Shown here: positions 1-12,236 of the stretch, piece by piece
Position numbering within the stretch: position 1 is the stretch's first letter
How the letters are laid out: every line of letters starts with the position of its first letter
Assembly (NCBI RefSeq): GCF_932294415.1
Contig: NC_065542.1
Span: forward strand, 1,133,501-1,197,500
DNA length: 64,000 nt
Reading direction: 5' to 3'
Source: Quercus robur
Lineage: Eukaryota > Streptophyta > Magnoliopsida > Fagales > Fagaceae
The notes under the pieces: model-generated
What the model was told of the DNA's origin: nothing
What the model saw: the letters and a program-made list of their open reading frames with translations, nothing else
The model's database searches: none
Translations under genes and position numbers: made by a program

Positions 1-1781
1 TCTGCACCACATTAGCTGTAGTAGTTTGGCTTCTTGCATACAAGCGGAGCAAGAAGCGTAGACGGTCTCGGAAACTATCTAATCCAGCAGCATCTGCATT
101 AGTCCCTCCTTCATGGAAAGTCTTCACCAAAGAGGAACTGAAGTCAATTACAAAGAACTTCAGTGAAGGAAATCGTCTGCTTGGAGATGCCAAGACAGGT
201 GGCACGTATAGTGGCCTTCTACCTGAAGGTTCAAGGGTGGCAGTTAAAAGGTTGAAGAGGTCTAGCTTTCAGAGGAAAAAGGAGTTCTATTCTGAAATTG
301 GAAGGGTTGCAAGGCTTCACCATCCAAATTTGGTGGCTGTGAAAGGATGCTGCTATGATCATGGTGACCGGTACATAGTTTATGAGTTCATAGTTAATGG
401 GCCCTTAGATAGATGGCTACACCACATACCAAGGGGAGGTCGGAGCTTAGATTGGGCTATGAGAATGAAAATCGCCACAACCCTTGCTCAAGGAATTGCG
501 TACGTATATATTCTTCAATTTTTTTTTTTTTTTGGGTTTGGTATCTTTATGTTAAAGCTAGACTTTCTGATGCAAGCGCCCCCCTGCGCGCCCCCCCCCC
601 CCCCCCCCCCCCCCCCCCTTTCTTCTATTCCCTGGGTGCTAGATTACATTTAGTAAAGACCCTTTTTTTTTTTTTTTTTTCAATGGTAAAAATTGATGGG
701 TGATGATACTTTATTGTTGCTCTAATCCTATGGGTATGATATTCTTGCGAAAAATTACATTTGATACCTTTGTCATGTTAGATTAAACATGTTAGGTAAC
801 TACCAAATTTTGACCATATATTTTAGGTAATCTGACAGCATTATGTCACATCTTGACTTTTATTTGGTAATTCAAAATGATGCATTATGTATTTGATGCA
901 TGCTCTATGATTGTTTCTGGTAGTTCCTAAGAAAAATCAATATCAGATATTGCCTTGTCAAACTTGGTCATACTGATAAATGCTACCGACATCTTATCAA
1001 TTGTTTCCAATGGTGTAATGTCTGCCATATAGCAATAATTTAGTGTTGAAAGTATACTGACAATCAAAGTAACACCAACAACAATGCTTCCCCCCCCCTT
1101 TTATATTATGTTAGAAATACTTGTTTTGAAAATCTATCTCATGTATTTGTTGACATCCAATTCCAACTTCTTAATTTTCTCTTACTGTGGTGTGGTATAG
1201 TTGATGCAGACTTCATGTGTTTTTAAGAATCTGACTTTCTTATATTTCAAAATAGGTTCCTGCATGACAAGGTGAAGCCCCATGTTGTGCATCGAGATAT
1301 ACGAGCCAGTAATGTACTGCTTGATGAAGAGTTTGGGGCACATTTGATGGGGGTTGGCCTTTCAAAGTTTGTACCATATGAAGTGATGCATGAGCGGACT
1401 GTTATGGCTGGAGGCACATATGGATACCTTGCCCCAGAATTTGTGTACAGAAATGAGCTTACAACAAAGAGCGATGTTTATAGCTTTGGTGTGCTGCTGC
1501 TTGAAATTGTGACTGGGCGTAGGCCTGCACAGGCAGTTGATTCGGTAGGTTGGCAGAGTATATTTGAATGGGCTACACCTCTGGTTCAGGCTCATCGATA
1601 CCCAGATCTCTTGGATCCTCATATATCTTCTTCTTCTTCTGATATTCCAGAAGCTGGTGTCATTCAGAAGGTTGTGGACCTCGTTTATGCTTGTACACAA
1701 CATGTGCCGTCTATGCGCCCAAGAATGTCTCATGTTGTTCATCAGCTACAACAGTTGGCCCAACCACCTATTGTAAAATGA
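1..1781 (+). CDS. C-type lectin receptor-like kinase (At1g52310 type), 3' part
   Basis: Two exons are visible: 1-499 (frame starts at base 3, open to the window edge) and 1256-1781; the intron 500-1255 is GT..AG. The fragment starts in a hydrophobic stretch (AVVVWLLAY) followed by a basic stop-transfer run (KRSKKRRRSRK), so it begins in the transmembrane helix; the extracellular C-type lectin domain lies upstream of the window. The kinase domain keeps the VAVK lysine and the HRD motif (HRDIRASNVLL), APEF and SDVYSFGVLLLE. The DFG position reads GVG (HLMGVGLSK) and the glycine loop is degenerate. The sequence matches what I remember of the Arabidopsis At1g52310 protein almost residue for residue over the kinase domain. 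It acts at the plasma membrane; ligand and substrate are not evident. Missing the DFG aspartate, it may be catalytically weak or a pseudokinase. Confidence 0.9.
591..618. repeat. poly-C tract in the receptor-kinase intron
   Basis: An uninterrupted run of 28 C residues sits in the intron, preceded by a GC-rich CCCCCTGCGCG stretch and followed about 40 bases later by a T run at 663-680. The exact length is uncertain, since such homopolymers are error-prone in sequencing. Confidence 0.85.
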
Positions 1782-3253
1782 ATTCAACTAATCTTTAGAG
1801 CTTGGGTTTTCTCACTTGACTTTGAATTGGGAATGGTTTTTCCCCAAATGTTCTGGGCCAACTTATTTTTGCAGAACTATATTAGCAACTAGGTTTTAGC
1901 ATAGCACTAATGTAATTTTGAAAGACTCACCTTTGATGCAATGTTACCATTAATGTAATTGTATTTGTAACAAATATGCATTCCATATAATTAATCGATA
2001 TGTTTAATTCCAATGACAAGCTTTCAAACTAACAAGCATGTAAGTGGAAACAATCTTCAACCATTGGAAACAAAATGCTGACGACTTGCGTTCTTTATAG
2101 TGATTATTTCCCCCTCTTGAGATTCTCAGTGGTGCCATAGCTCCGAATCACAGTTATGATGACAATTTGTGTTCTTTATAGTAATTATTACGCAATCTAG
2201 TTGATTTAAGAGTGACTGCAAACACAAGTTGCATTTGAAAATGAGGAAGTCTAGGAACATAGTTTTTGCCACAATTTGTTGCAATGATAGACTATGAGTA
2301 ATGGGTCCATATGAAAGTATTGTCCATTACTCACAGTTGATCGCTTTAACAAGTTGTCAAGAAGTCGCCTAGGATAGTCATCTTTCTCTTTCTCAGTTGA
2401 TTTGTGGCTAAACAAATCCTTCTTCCTAAACACCAATCGACACGGATGGAAGTGACCAAACTGCAACTCCTAACTCGCTCTAATATTAAGAATAGGGCAT
2501 TAACTAAGGATATGCTATGACTAATAAAATTAATTACTCTGTACTATTCCACGATTTCAAGAGTTCGATGCAGGCCAAATCATAATGAATTATTCCAATA
2601 TACACCTCCTAATCAACACGAGGAAAAAGAAAATTCAAGATGTACATCTGTATAGAAAAACAAGGACACAAAAGCCAAACCCGTGCCGACCAAAAAAAAG
2701 AAAGTAAATAAGAAGCAGCAGTTAAGAGCCATAATTTGAAGTTTCAAGTTTCAACTACCAAGAGGGGACCACTTATGTTGCCACTTGCCAGCTTTGCATT
2801 GTGCTAAAATTATAATTTTTCTCTGTCGTTTCTTCAATCCTTTTTGCCTTATATAGCCTTTCATCTAGTTGTATCTTGTATGTACTTACCAGATCGCTGT
2901 AGTGGTAGCCTATTGTCCAACATCTGGTTGGTTTGAAGCATTTTATCATAATGATTTTCAGTGTTTCAATTGCATTTCGGACTATGTGTTGTATAAACAA
3001 TGAGTTGGTTAGGTATATTGATTTTTAATACAACGAAGATATTAATTATTGTTGCTGAGATTAAATCTTGAAAATCATCTACTATCTCTTACTATATATA
3101 TATAATATTCATTTTTTGTCTCAATTTATCAGTAGTAAAAGCCTTATCTAAATCTTGCCGAAAGTAAACTTGGAATGACTAAAAGCTTGAGGAATCTCTT
3201 TTTCAAAACATCATCATTTGCATGGGGCATTGGTGTGAAATAATAGTGGGAAC

Positions 3254-3281
3254 TATATATATATATATATATATATATAAT
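3254..3281. repeat. (TA)n microsatellite
   Basis: About 13 uninterrupted TA units followed by a short TAA-type run. Confidence 0.9.
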
Positions 3282-4493
3282 AATAATAAAGTTATATTGT
3301 TGCTAAGATTAATTATTATTGTTAAGTGAACTTTAAGAATTATTGCTTAAATTACTTTAATTTATTATTTATTAGTTTTTATCTTTACTCTTTTCAGTTT
3401 TTTATTTAACAGTTCAACTCAACTTTGACTCTTATTAAAAAAAAAAAACTCAATTTTAACATTTTTTTTTTTTGAGAATAACAAATTATTGGTCTTTGTA
3501 ATTCATTCAAAAGAATTTTTTGTTGTATTTTACTATTTTTTCCATTACTCTATTAAAAATTCAATACAACAATAAAATCATTAAAAACAAAAATGATCTT
3601 TACTCCCAATTGTCTCACGGCCCAATTCCACTACTCACACTTAATTGCCTTTGTCAGAGATTTTAGATAAGCATATTACTAATTTTTATTGTTGGGCTTG
3701 CAATTTTGTTTGGTTAGTCATAATAACAAATCTCTCCTCATGAACTTAGCCTGGGCTCAACTACTTAAAGCTCAATACTTCTTAAACACCCTTGAAATAT
3801 GTTTCTAATTCCTTTACCTTCTAACTTCTTCACTATCAATAATCAATACAACCCCTACAAATATCGTAATCTCTCTTCTTCTTTTTTTCTAAAATTTTTT
3901 TATGGAATATGTGACTCTTAAGGTCATTGGTTACATGGTTATATATATATATATATTTTTTTTGATCAATACATGGTTATATTTTTATGCACATTGGTAC
4001 AACTACCAAAAATTAAGCAGAGTTGTGGGCTATTCTGTTTCTTCCACATGCATCGTGAGGCTATCTATGGTTTGGCTAAAAAGGGCAGAGAACAATCTGC
4101 TATAATAAGAAGTTATGAATTTTGTCCTCATTTTGTTTGTGCCTACACATATTGCCAACATTCAAGGCTATGGACAGTTCCGATCATGCTTTATGTTAAA
4201 TATAAGCTTATCCTTTATGTTAATAATGAATTCATTCTAAGTCTAGCATATCTGTCGTGAACACTAAACATGCCATATGTTCTCTCACTGTGGCCTGGGA
4301 TTGGAATCAATGGATAATGTTTTCGGCATTAGGTAAAGGCAACATAACTACATAAGTCATGGCCCTAGCCTGACTCTCATGCGTATGGGACTAGCAAACA
4401 TTTCGTCCCCGGTGGTCCTTGTTTTGTTTATTGGGCTAATAATAAGTCAATGCCCCTCTTTATCATTAATTTGAAAGTATATAATATAAGGAA

Positions 4494-4673
4494 ATGTTAA
4501 CGGATACTCTAAAGGCATTTGTTAAGAAACTATTTTAGGAAAATTTTTATGAGAAAAGAAAATAAAATTAATGTTTTGACAACTTTTTCTAATTCTGTAA
4601 TTTACATAAAAATTGTGTCAAAACTTTCTTAAAATGGTTCATTAATAATTACTCTGATGACATTAGTTAACAT
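4494..4673. mobile_element. MITE-like inverted repeat
   Basis: The ends are inverted copies: ATGTTAAC at the left and GTTAACAT at the right, and the similarity extends inward with gaps (a run resembling TTAAGAAA then TTTTTATG on both arms). About 180 bp, no coding capacity. The arms resemble those of the element at 24928-25110, so the two may be one family. Confidence 0.55.
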
Positions 4674-5392
4674 GAGCCTATAATATATTCACAAAAGCAT
4701 TCATTTATTTATTCATAGTTCTTTAACACGCATGGCCTGGGATGAACTTCCCGTAGTAGGACTAATTATAAGAATTAAAGAGGGAAACTATTTGCCTACA
4801 CTAGGCAATTTGTGTACCATATAAAATAGCTTTAAAAAGGTGACTTTTGAGATGAAAGGCCTATTCATTTTAAAAGTGAAAATGACTTTGTGCCAAGAGA
4901 CTATCTTTCATTTTAGGCTATATCAGGGAAAGATGCAAACTTTTTATAAAGATGTTAATTCTTTATAAAAAGTTTATTACTAAGTATAGTTTAAGGCTAT
5001 GAATGACCTCATAGTTAAAAGAGATGTTTACTTCTTGTATGTTTCATGTATGTTTAATCTAGAACATTACTCAGTCTTATCAATTGGTTGGTATCTGTGA
5101 GTGTGTCTATGACATTCAAAATTTAAAATTTAAATCTTATCTTCCATTGTAAATATTGAATTAAAAAAACAAAAATCAAAAACACAAACTAGAGCATCAA
5201 TGTATCTATAAAACCATTTGATGCGAGCTTAGGATTTACATTTAGAAAACATTTTTCTCAATTATTCAGTTATCTTCCCATCCTAGCTGGCACACTATTG
5301 TTTTCTTAAGTTTTAATTTTTATTTTATTTTATCTTTTTCCCTTCACCACATGAGCCTCCTGGCCCAGTTTAGAAATAGTATTTGACAATTT

Positions 5393-5398
<6 letters not shown>

Positions 5399-5423
<25 letters not shown>

Positions 5424-5424
5424 T
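5399..5424. repeat. (GA)n microsatellite
   Basis: A GA dinucleotide run directly after a GAGAGAAAGAG stretch, in intergenic DNA. Confidence 0.9.
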
Positions 5425-5963
5425 CATCTTATAAACCAAATATTTGACTAAGAAGTTAGGTATAAAGGACAAGGTATTTGAAAATCATGTTTTCATCCTT
5501 AAATTCCATAAATCCCGTATACTGTTCACAGATCAGCAAGTACGAAAAAACGCAACAATAATTTTAAAACTAGGTCCCACAGGCACTATTCATAATTTAA
5601 AAATTATTTTATTACAGTATTTTCAGCCATAAGTTTTTAATAATAAGCAGCATCCAAACAGACCCTAAGTATAAAAGACGCGTGATCATTTTTCACATCG
5701 AAACAATATAATTGAGTAAACTCGAAGACTTTGGCTGGCGTTTTGTTATGCTTCAATTACCAAATAATATGCCAACTTTGTACACAAGGAAATAATAATA
5801 TGCATTTGTACATGAATTGCTGCAATGCTGTCTTAACAACTTCAGAGTTCATACATAAAGGAAATGGTGGTTCACAGTTTCATACAAAGCAACATTTAAA
5901 TCTTAGATATTAATTGGTAGACACTGCTTCCTCTTCTCTTTCCCCTATCTATTTTATAAGAAT

Positions 5964-8804
5964 TTATCTCAAACTCATTACAGGCCATGGAGCCACACCA
6001 GGGGCTGGAAGTGAAGGTCGAATAACAGGGACCCGCCTCACAACTGAAAAGGCTTCATTAAGGCGTGCAGCGCGACTCATGAATTGGGATACCTTCTGCA
6101 AAAGTAGTTCAGTAAAATATACAGTTTGGCAATCCACCTTTCATCAAATCTCATAAGATTTATCTTGAAATAGAAATAGAAATAAAATATCAAATATTTT
6201 ACATTTCCTAAGGAACATTACTTGAATTATTATATAATGCAAAAGAAGAAGCTGCAATAACCCCACCCAACCCACACAACACATAAATTCGAAAGCAAAT
6301 ACATTTTCCCAAATGCACATGAGGATAAATTTCATCATCTTAGCGCTTTCTGCAATTATGTCAAAACCCAGATGAAATTAAAATGAAACCTCAGAAAATG
6401 ACTCGCTGCAAAATAACTAAAAAATATTTCAAGTTTCCTCTAAATCAAAGGGAAAATGGATCAGAACTGTGTTGTCTTATCTTATTATCTAACTTATAGA
6501 TTAAAGTCTTATCTCATTATCTGTATATTAAGATCCACTAAGTTCCAGAGAAGTACAATCCAAGTTTCAATAAAATAGATGTGGAACTATTGTGTAAACA
6601 TTTATTACCAAAATCAGAAAAGAAATGCAAACTAAACTTCTTGCAAATTAACCCCTTTTCAAAAGAACAAAAAGGAGCTAGAAGAAAGAAAAGGGGGAAA
6701 AATTGAAGTATTTGAACATAGTCAATGATCATGCTTAAGTGAAAATTACAGTAACAACCTACAAAAACATGACATGGATTCTAAGAACTCCAATAAACAT
6801 AATTCATCAAAAAAACTCAAAGGGTGCTTCTCTTGCCAGCTGTAAAGGTTCAAGTTCCCTATTCAAGGATGACTGGGAGTCAAGATTACTTATTAAATAT
6901 TCTAGGAATGATTAGTCTCCCCCCCCCCCCCCCCTCTTTGGCAGCAATTTCTAGGATAGATTACTTATTATAATCATAAAATGAAATCCAAAATGGTCTT
7001 TTTAGGAATTACTTTGACCATCAACCATATCTCTAAATAATTGAGTTTTTAGTGCAAAAACAAATAAACTCTCTTGCAGTCCTAAATATAATCCATGTCC
7101 CTTTATGCAAAGAAAATCATGTACCCTGATACACAACTCTGAACGGGTTTATGTCATTGCCAGTACAAGCAACTGCTTATAACAAAATAGAAAATGGAAT
7201 TCAATTAATTCAGTAACAAACTACCGCATTTCCAGCATTAACTCAAGAGCAGACTTTGTCTAGAAAACACCTAAACTGCTAGGCATCAACCAAACAAATA
7301 TGATAATAGTAAGCTGTAAGCCTCAATTCTTTAATATTAAAGGTTGAGGAGGGAAGAAAAGAATATTACATCAATCTTGTCAAATTGAACAAAGATAGAT
7401 GGAATATCTTTTGAACACAACTTGAACAAAAATACATGCGTGCAAGAACAAAACTTGAAAGCATCCTTTAAACAACATCAGCCACTCATTTGATCCACAA
7501 CTTCAGATTGAACTTTTGTCTACTTCTCACCCCAAACTACAAGTCAGACATTGCCTATAATATTCTCCAAGACTTTGAATAAAGCTATAATCTTTGTAAA
7601 ACAAAGGTTTTAGATTTTCCAACTAAGCAAAAAATTATGAATCTTATTCAAAATATGGAACTCAGAAAGCAAACCACTGATGCAATAAAATGTATTCTCA
7701 ACAACAACCAAACCTTAGTACCAAAATTTTAGGGTCAGCTATGAATCCTCAACAGACTCAGTCAGGGTCGGCCACATGTATATCAGTATTATATAATTTC
7801 ATACACATTCCCATATTCAATTCCCAGTTCTCATTAAAAACCACAACAGAAACAATAAAAAAAGGGTTCAAACAAATGCAATAACTGACCTTATCATCAA
7901 CAGCAACCTTCAGCTGCAAGCCCTGGCTCTTCCTCTTCATCTTATACAATCTCCGTCCCAAGATAACAAATCCCATAATCATTGCGGCCGCAGAGAACGA
8001 CCATACCGGGCCAACTCTAAAAACACAATACTTCAACAATTCAAAAGGAACCCTCCACCAAACCACACTCTTCCTCTCTCCCTCTCTGCCGGATTTCGCA
8101 TCCGATTTCACCTCTGCAACCTCAACAGCTTTGTTCTCAATCATTGAGCCATTTCCGCCATCCGAATCACTCGAAAACTCACCCTCCTCTGTTTGCTTAA
8201 CATAATCATCACCAAATTTCATTGAAACCAATGCATCACCACCAGAATCAGCCCAGAACCCGATTGAATCCTTATCCCGGGTCTGAATTTCACCAAACCC
8301 TTCAAAACCCACTTGGATTTTCGCATTTCCTGAAGAACCCAATTCGTTCTTTACATCAAAGTCATCGAATTTAGCCGAATTTCCATCCACCGCTTTCATT
8401 TCTTCAATCCCTTGAAAACCCACTGGGCTTTTCACAGTTTCCGAAAGACCCAGTTCCTGTTTAGCATCAAAGTCGCCGGATTTACGCTCGTCAGAACGAT
8501 CGCTGCTCGAATCGGACCAGAGCTCGCCCGAGCTCTTATTTGCAAACCGAGTCTCCGACCCGGGATCAACCCAACTCGGATTGTCTGACTCAACCGAGTC
8601 ACCAGCCTCGCTCGCGGCAACAACAGCAGTCTTTGCATACCTCTCCTGATTCTCCAGCGAGAAGTAATCAGACCTAATCATCCCCTCCGAGTCACCTTCG
8701 ATTCCCTCGAATTCTCTCTGATTTGTTTCATCTAACTCGGACGAGTCAACCACGCCACTCTCCGAGTTGGGAAGCACCTCCCAGTCTTGAAGCTCTCCTT
8801 CCAT
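5964..8804 (-). CDS. DUF6821-like single-pass membrane protein
   Basis: Two exons on the minus strand: 7890-8804 (305 codons, ATG at 8804) and 5964-6095 (43 codons plus TAA), joined by a 1.79-kb GT..AG intron in phase 0; total 348 residues. The first 240 residues are acidic, serine-rich and look disordered (N-terminus MEGELQDWEVLPNS). A WWRVPFELLKYCVF segment precedes one hydrophobic helix at about residues 262-283, then a basic stretch (RRLYKMKRK). Exon 2 adds a conserved tail with VSQFMSRAARLNEAF and a proline-rich RPSLPAPG. This architecture fits the plant-specific family I know as DUF6821, of unknown function; ATG8-interacting proteins are an alternative with a similar acidic-plus-one-helix layout. 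The gene-model call is firm because both exons carry family-like conserved sequence and the splice phase fits. The function is unknown. Confidence 0.8.
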
Positions 8805-10830
8805 CTTTTTTATTTTTTATTTTTTTTAGAGTTTGTGTTTGGAAGATCAAACACAAAATTAAACAAAAGCAGAAACAAAATCCCTAGCCCTAAAACAATG
8901 AAACCAAAGAGGTTGTTTCTTTGTTTTAGTTTTTGTTTTTTTGGTAGTTTTTTTGGGTAACCAAACCTATACAAATAGAAAGTAAAGGTTTTGGATACTG
9001 TTTTAGATTTTCTCAATCTATGGGGCAACTTTTATTTTCCCAATAAGATTAGAATTTACTTATTTGGAAAATAAACCAATGAGGTAGAGAAACGTAATGT
9101 GGGTGAGTCAGAGAGAACAGGTTGTGGGGTCCTAGTGGAACATTTCCCCGGTGGTGAACTGAGATATCCTTTTCTTGACGGTGGGTGGGGTGGGGTGGGG
9201 ACAACCCACGATAGTTTAATGTGGATAGAGTAGAATGGGTTTTTGATAAGCTCACAAATTTTTGTTGGCAATTTTCTGTATTGGCTCAAATTTTGGAAAG
9301 ATTTGTGAACAATGTTTTGGAAATTTATAGCATTCAATTACCAAAAATTATGGATTCAAGTTAGTTTAATCGTTAAATTAACTGTACAAAAAAGAGACTA
9401 ATGGTTGTGATTCAAGTTTTAGAGAGAGAAGTTAACTACCAAAACTGAAAATTCATTTCCAAAGAATCAAAAATGCTAATATATTTCGTACACTAATTAG
9501 GTTGTTTTGTAAATTTGTTTGATGGTGGCTTGTGTAAAGAGAAATATATTTTTATAACGATTTTACAATAAATTCTAAGTGGTAAGTCCTATTAACTATT
9601 ATAGGTAGGCGAAAAAAAATTTCAATGGTTGACAAAAACTAGTAACAGCTTGTCATTTATAATTTGTTGTGAAATCGTTGTAAAAGTGTTATAGACGCAA
9701 TATTATTCTCGTGTAAAAGCCGGTTTTGTACTATTATTAGGTTGTTTTGTGGGCAGCTTTGGCGTCTAGGTACTTCCCTTGTTGGAATCAACTTCTAAAT
9801 TTCTATTTTTCGATTTGCCAGGAATGATTTTTCAATTAGTAGATTTTTTTTTTTTTTCCTTTCTGTTTTCACCTAACTATTTTCATTGATCAGCTGAAAT
9901 GGGACCAAATGCACAAAATTTAACTAACAAATGGTATTATATTAACTACCAAAATATGCACAAAATTTAACTGGTATTACATTAACTTAAATTAATGTCA
10001 TTGAAAATTACATGTAAGTGAATCTAACAAACAAATTATTTATACTGTGTTCTATGGGATGTGAGTGACAGTGGATAGAGAAATCACATATTGTAGCATG
10101 CTGCTGCTGGTATGCTTGTATGAATTATAGAATGTCTTTTAATAAGCAAAAGTATATAGTTTTATAAAAATTTATTTTAAAAAAAATAGCAAAAATATAT
10201 AGATACATAGAGAACATATTGTGGGCATATAAATATATATTAAAAGGCAACACAGCATGGACCTTGCAGATGTGAAAAGTTTCCAAAAAATATGTGATAA
10301 TTGTTGAAGCAGTAGATCTTTTCATTAATGTTATACTTCCTCTCCCATAAAGTATAAAAGATGCATTTAATTTTTGCCGCCAAATTAGTTCAGCTTAGCA
10401 ATGCAATTGACTTTAGCACAGCCCTTTTTGCATCTTTATTTCGATGCGTTTCATTACTTACATCATCAATACCTAATTTCATGATTTTGAAGTGTCAAGA
10501 AAGTTAGGCCGTAGAAGGACTGATAGAACTAGACCCCACCCCTAGATTCCCAATAAACCATCACCATAAAATTTTGACAAAAAAAAAATCACCATAAAAT
10601 GAAACTCAAGTCGAGAACCGTAATTAAACATTCAAATATTTCATGTATGGCCATCATAGTATTTCATTGGCATGGCACTGTATAATCGAAAGCATCAGAT
10701 AAAATTACAAAAATCTATAATCTATAACAAAAATAAATCCTGGTGTTCTATAGACCTTTTATATGACACCTATCAACTTCAATTCCAGTACTAAGAAATA
10801 ACGAGTACAAACAATGAAAAGCGTGTCTAC

Positions 10831-10831
<1 letters not shown>
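8805..10831. other. upstream and intergenic region
   Basis: Region upstream of the DUF6821-like gene, presumably its 5' UTR and promoter, then AT-rich intergenic DNA. I saw no coding signal; short minus-strand frames around 8810-9337 have no recognisable content. The segment 9530-9720 resembles degraded repeat sequence. Confidence 0.5.

Positions 10832-10861
<30 letters not shown>
10832..10861. repeat. poly-A tract
   Basis: A run of about 30 A residues abutting the left border of the inverted-repeat element that starts near 10869. Confidence 0.85.
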
Positions 10862-10863
<2 letters not shown>

Positions 10864-10868
10864 AAAAT

Positions 10869-12171
10869 ACCATTTTGGCCCATACATTTTAGTGTAAAAT
10901 TTAATTTAATTTAATTTTTACATTTTGATAGCAATCAATTTGGTCAATGTTATTTTCAATTTACAGTCAATTTGGTTATTATCGTTAATTTACTAACGAA
11001 AAATGTCTACGTGACAAACGGTCTGGACAGTTGTCAGAGTTGGTGCTAACGTGGCTACTAAAATAGTAATTAAAATGCCATGTCAACATCTAAATTAAAA
11101 ATAAGAAAAAAAAATTAATTTCTCCAAAAAAAAATTTATGATAGAAAATAATGCTTGGAAATCACATCCAAGAACACACAGAATACCTTCTCTACAAACC
11201 CAGCCAAAACCCAGATATTTAACTCATACATTGAAACTCTCTTTACCAGAAATATCATTTGTAAACCCAAAACAAAGAAATAAGAAAACCCACAGAAATA
11301 GTCATTCAAAAAAAAAACCTAAACCATCCATATGCTCAAAGAATACCAAGCGGACCCAAGAACTTAGGGCCTGTTTGGCAGCCCTACTCAAACACAAAAC
11401 CACAAATTTTAAACAACATAACACACATTTCCACGCTTTTTCACCCACATGTATATCAAAAACACTCAAACAATATTACTCAAACTAACTCACCCAACAG
11501 GCCTTAAAGTCTCCAACAACATAGATTTCTTACAAATTAAACAAAACCCCCACTTCTTAAACCCGACCACAAATCAAAGATTTCTCACAACTAAAACAAA
11601 GCCCAACCATTATATCAACCAAAATGAAGAATTAGATTAAAAAGGAAATTTAAATACAAAATGGGTTTCGGCCATAGATGAGAAAAACAAGATAAAAAAA
11701 TTAAAAAGAAACAAAAAGAGAAGCAGAGAGATGAGGAGCTGTGGCCACAGCTGGTGGTGGCGCAGTCGTGAGACCATTGTCTGTTATGGTGGGTCTTGTA
11801 GAGAGACCAGCCATGGCTGAGCTCACAAACCTGAACCTGATTGGTTTGGAATCTGAGTTGTGTTTGGTTGCAAAGAAAGTGCAAGAAAATTTGGAGAAAT
11901 TTTTTATTTTATTTTTTTGTTGTGATTTTTTATTAAAAAAAATTGTTGATGTGGCTTTTTTAAATAATAATTAAATTTATTTTTATTGTTTTGCTAGCCA
12001 TGTATGCTGCCAGCTGTGCAAGCAATTAGCCATGTAGGCATTTCTATTAATGAATTAACAGTAAGGACCAAATTAACTTTAAGTTGAAAATAACAGAAAC
12101 TAAATTGACTACTATTAAAATATAAGGACCAAATTGACTATAACCTCAAAATATAGAGACTAAAATGGTGT
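10869..12171. mobile_element. non-autonomous element with long terminal inverted repeats
   Basis: The left end (from 10869, reading CCATTTTGGCCCATACATTT) reappears in inverted, diverged form at the right end (up to about 12171, reading TAAAATGG). The similarity continues for about 180 bp on each side, with shared motifs such as CAATTTGGT and CAATTTAG. The long, imperfect arms suggest a MULE-like non-autonomous DNA transposon. I saw no transposase. The 11.1-11.9 kb interior differs in composition and may be captured sequence. A target-site duplication could not be set because both borders are A-rich. The element ends about 65 bp beyond the HisRS stop codon and so probably lies in or beside that gene's 3' UTR. 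Confidence 0.6.
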
Positions 12172-12236
12172 TTTCGCAAAAAAAAAAGAAAAAGAAAAGG
12201 ATGGCGGTTTACTGAGTTAGAATGGAAATATCAATT

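Larger units (their letters stand above)
1782..5963. other. intergenic, no convincing gene
   Basis: AT-rich sequence between the receptor kinase and the minus-strand membrane-protein gene. It contains microsatellites, one MITE-like inverted repeat (4494-4673) and only short frames without recognisable domains. A minus-strand frame at 2773-3000 has a vague resemblance to the C-terminal part of F-box FBD proteins but lacks any other part of such a gene. Confidence 0.6.

Noticed and set aside
2773-3000. Minus-strand 75-codon frame with a slight F-box FBD-like look
   Set aside because: Resemblance is vague, starts without context, and no F-box or LRR part lies nearby.
3902-4260. Two overlapping plus-strand frames
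   Set aside because: No recognisable motif; AT-rich composition with long T runs; likely chance.
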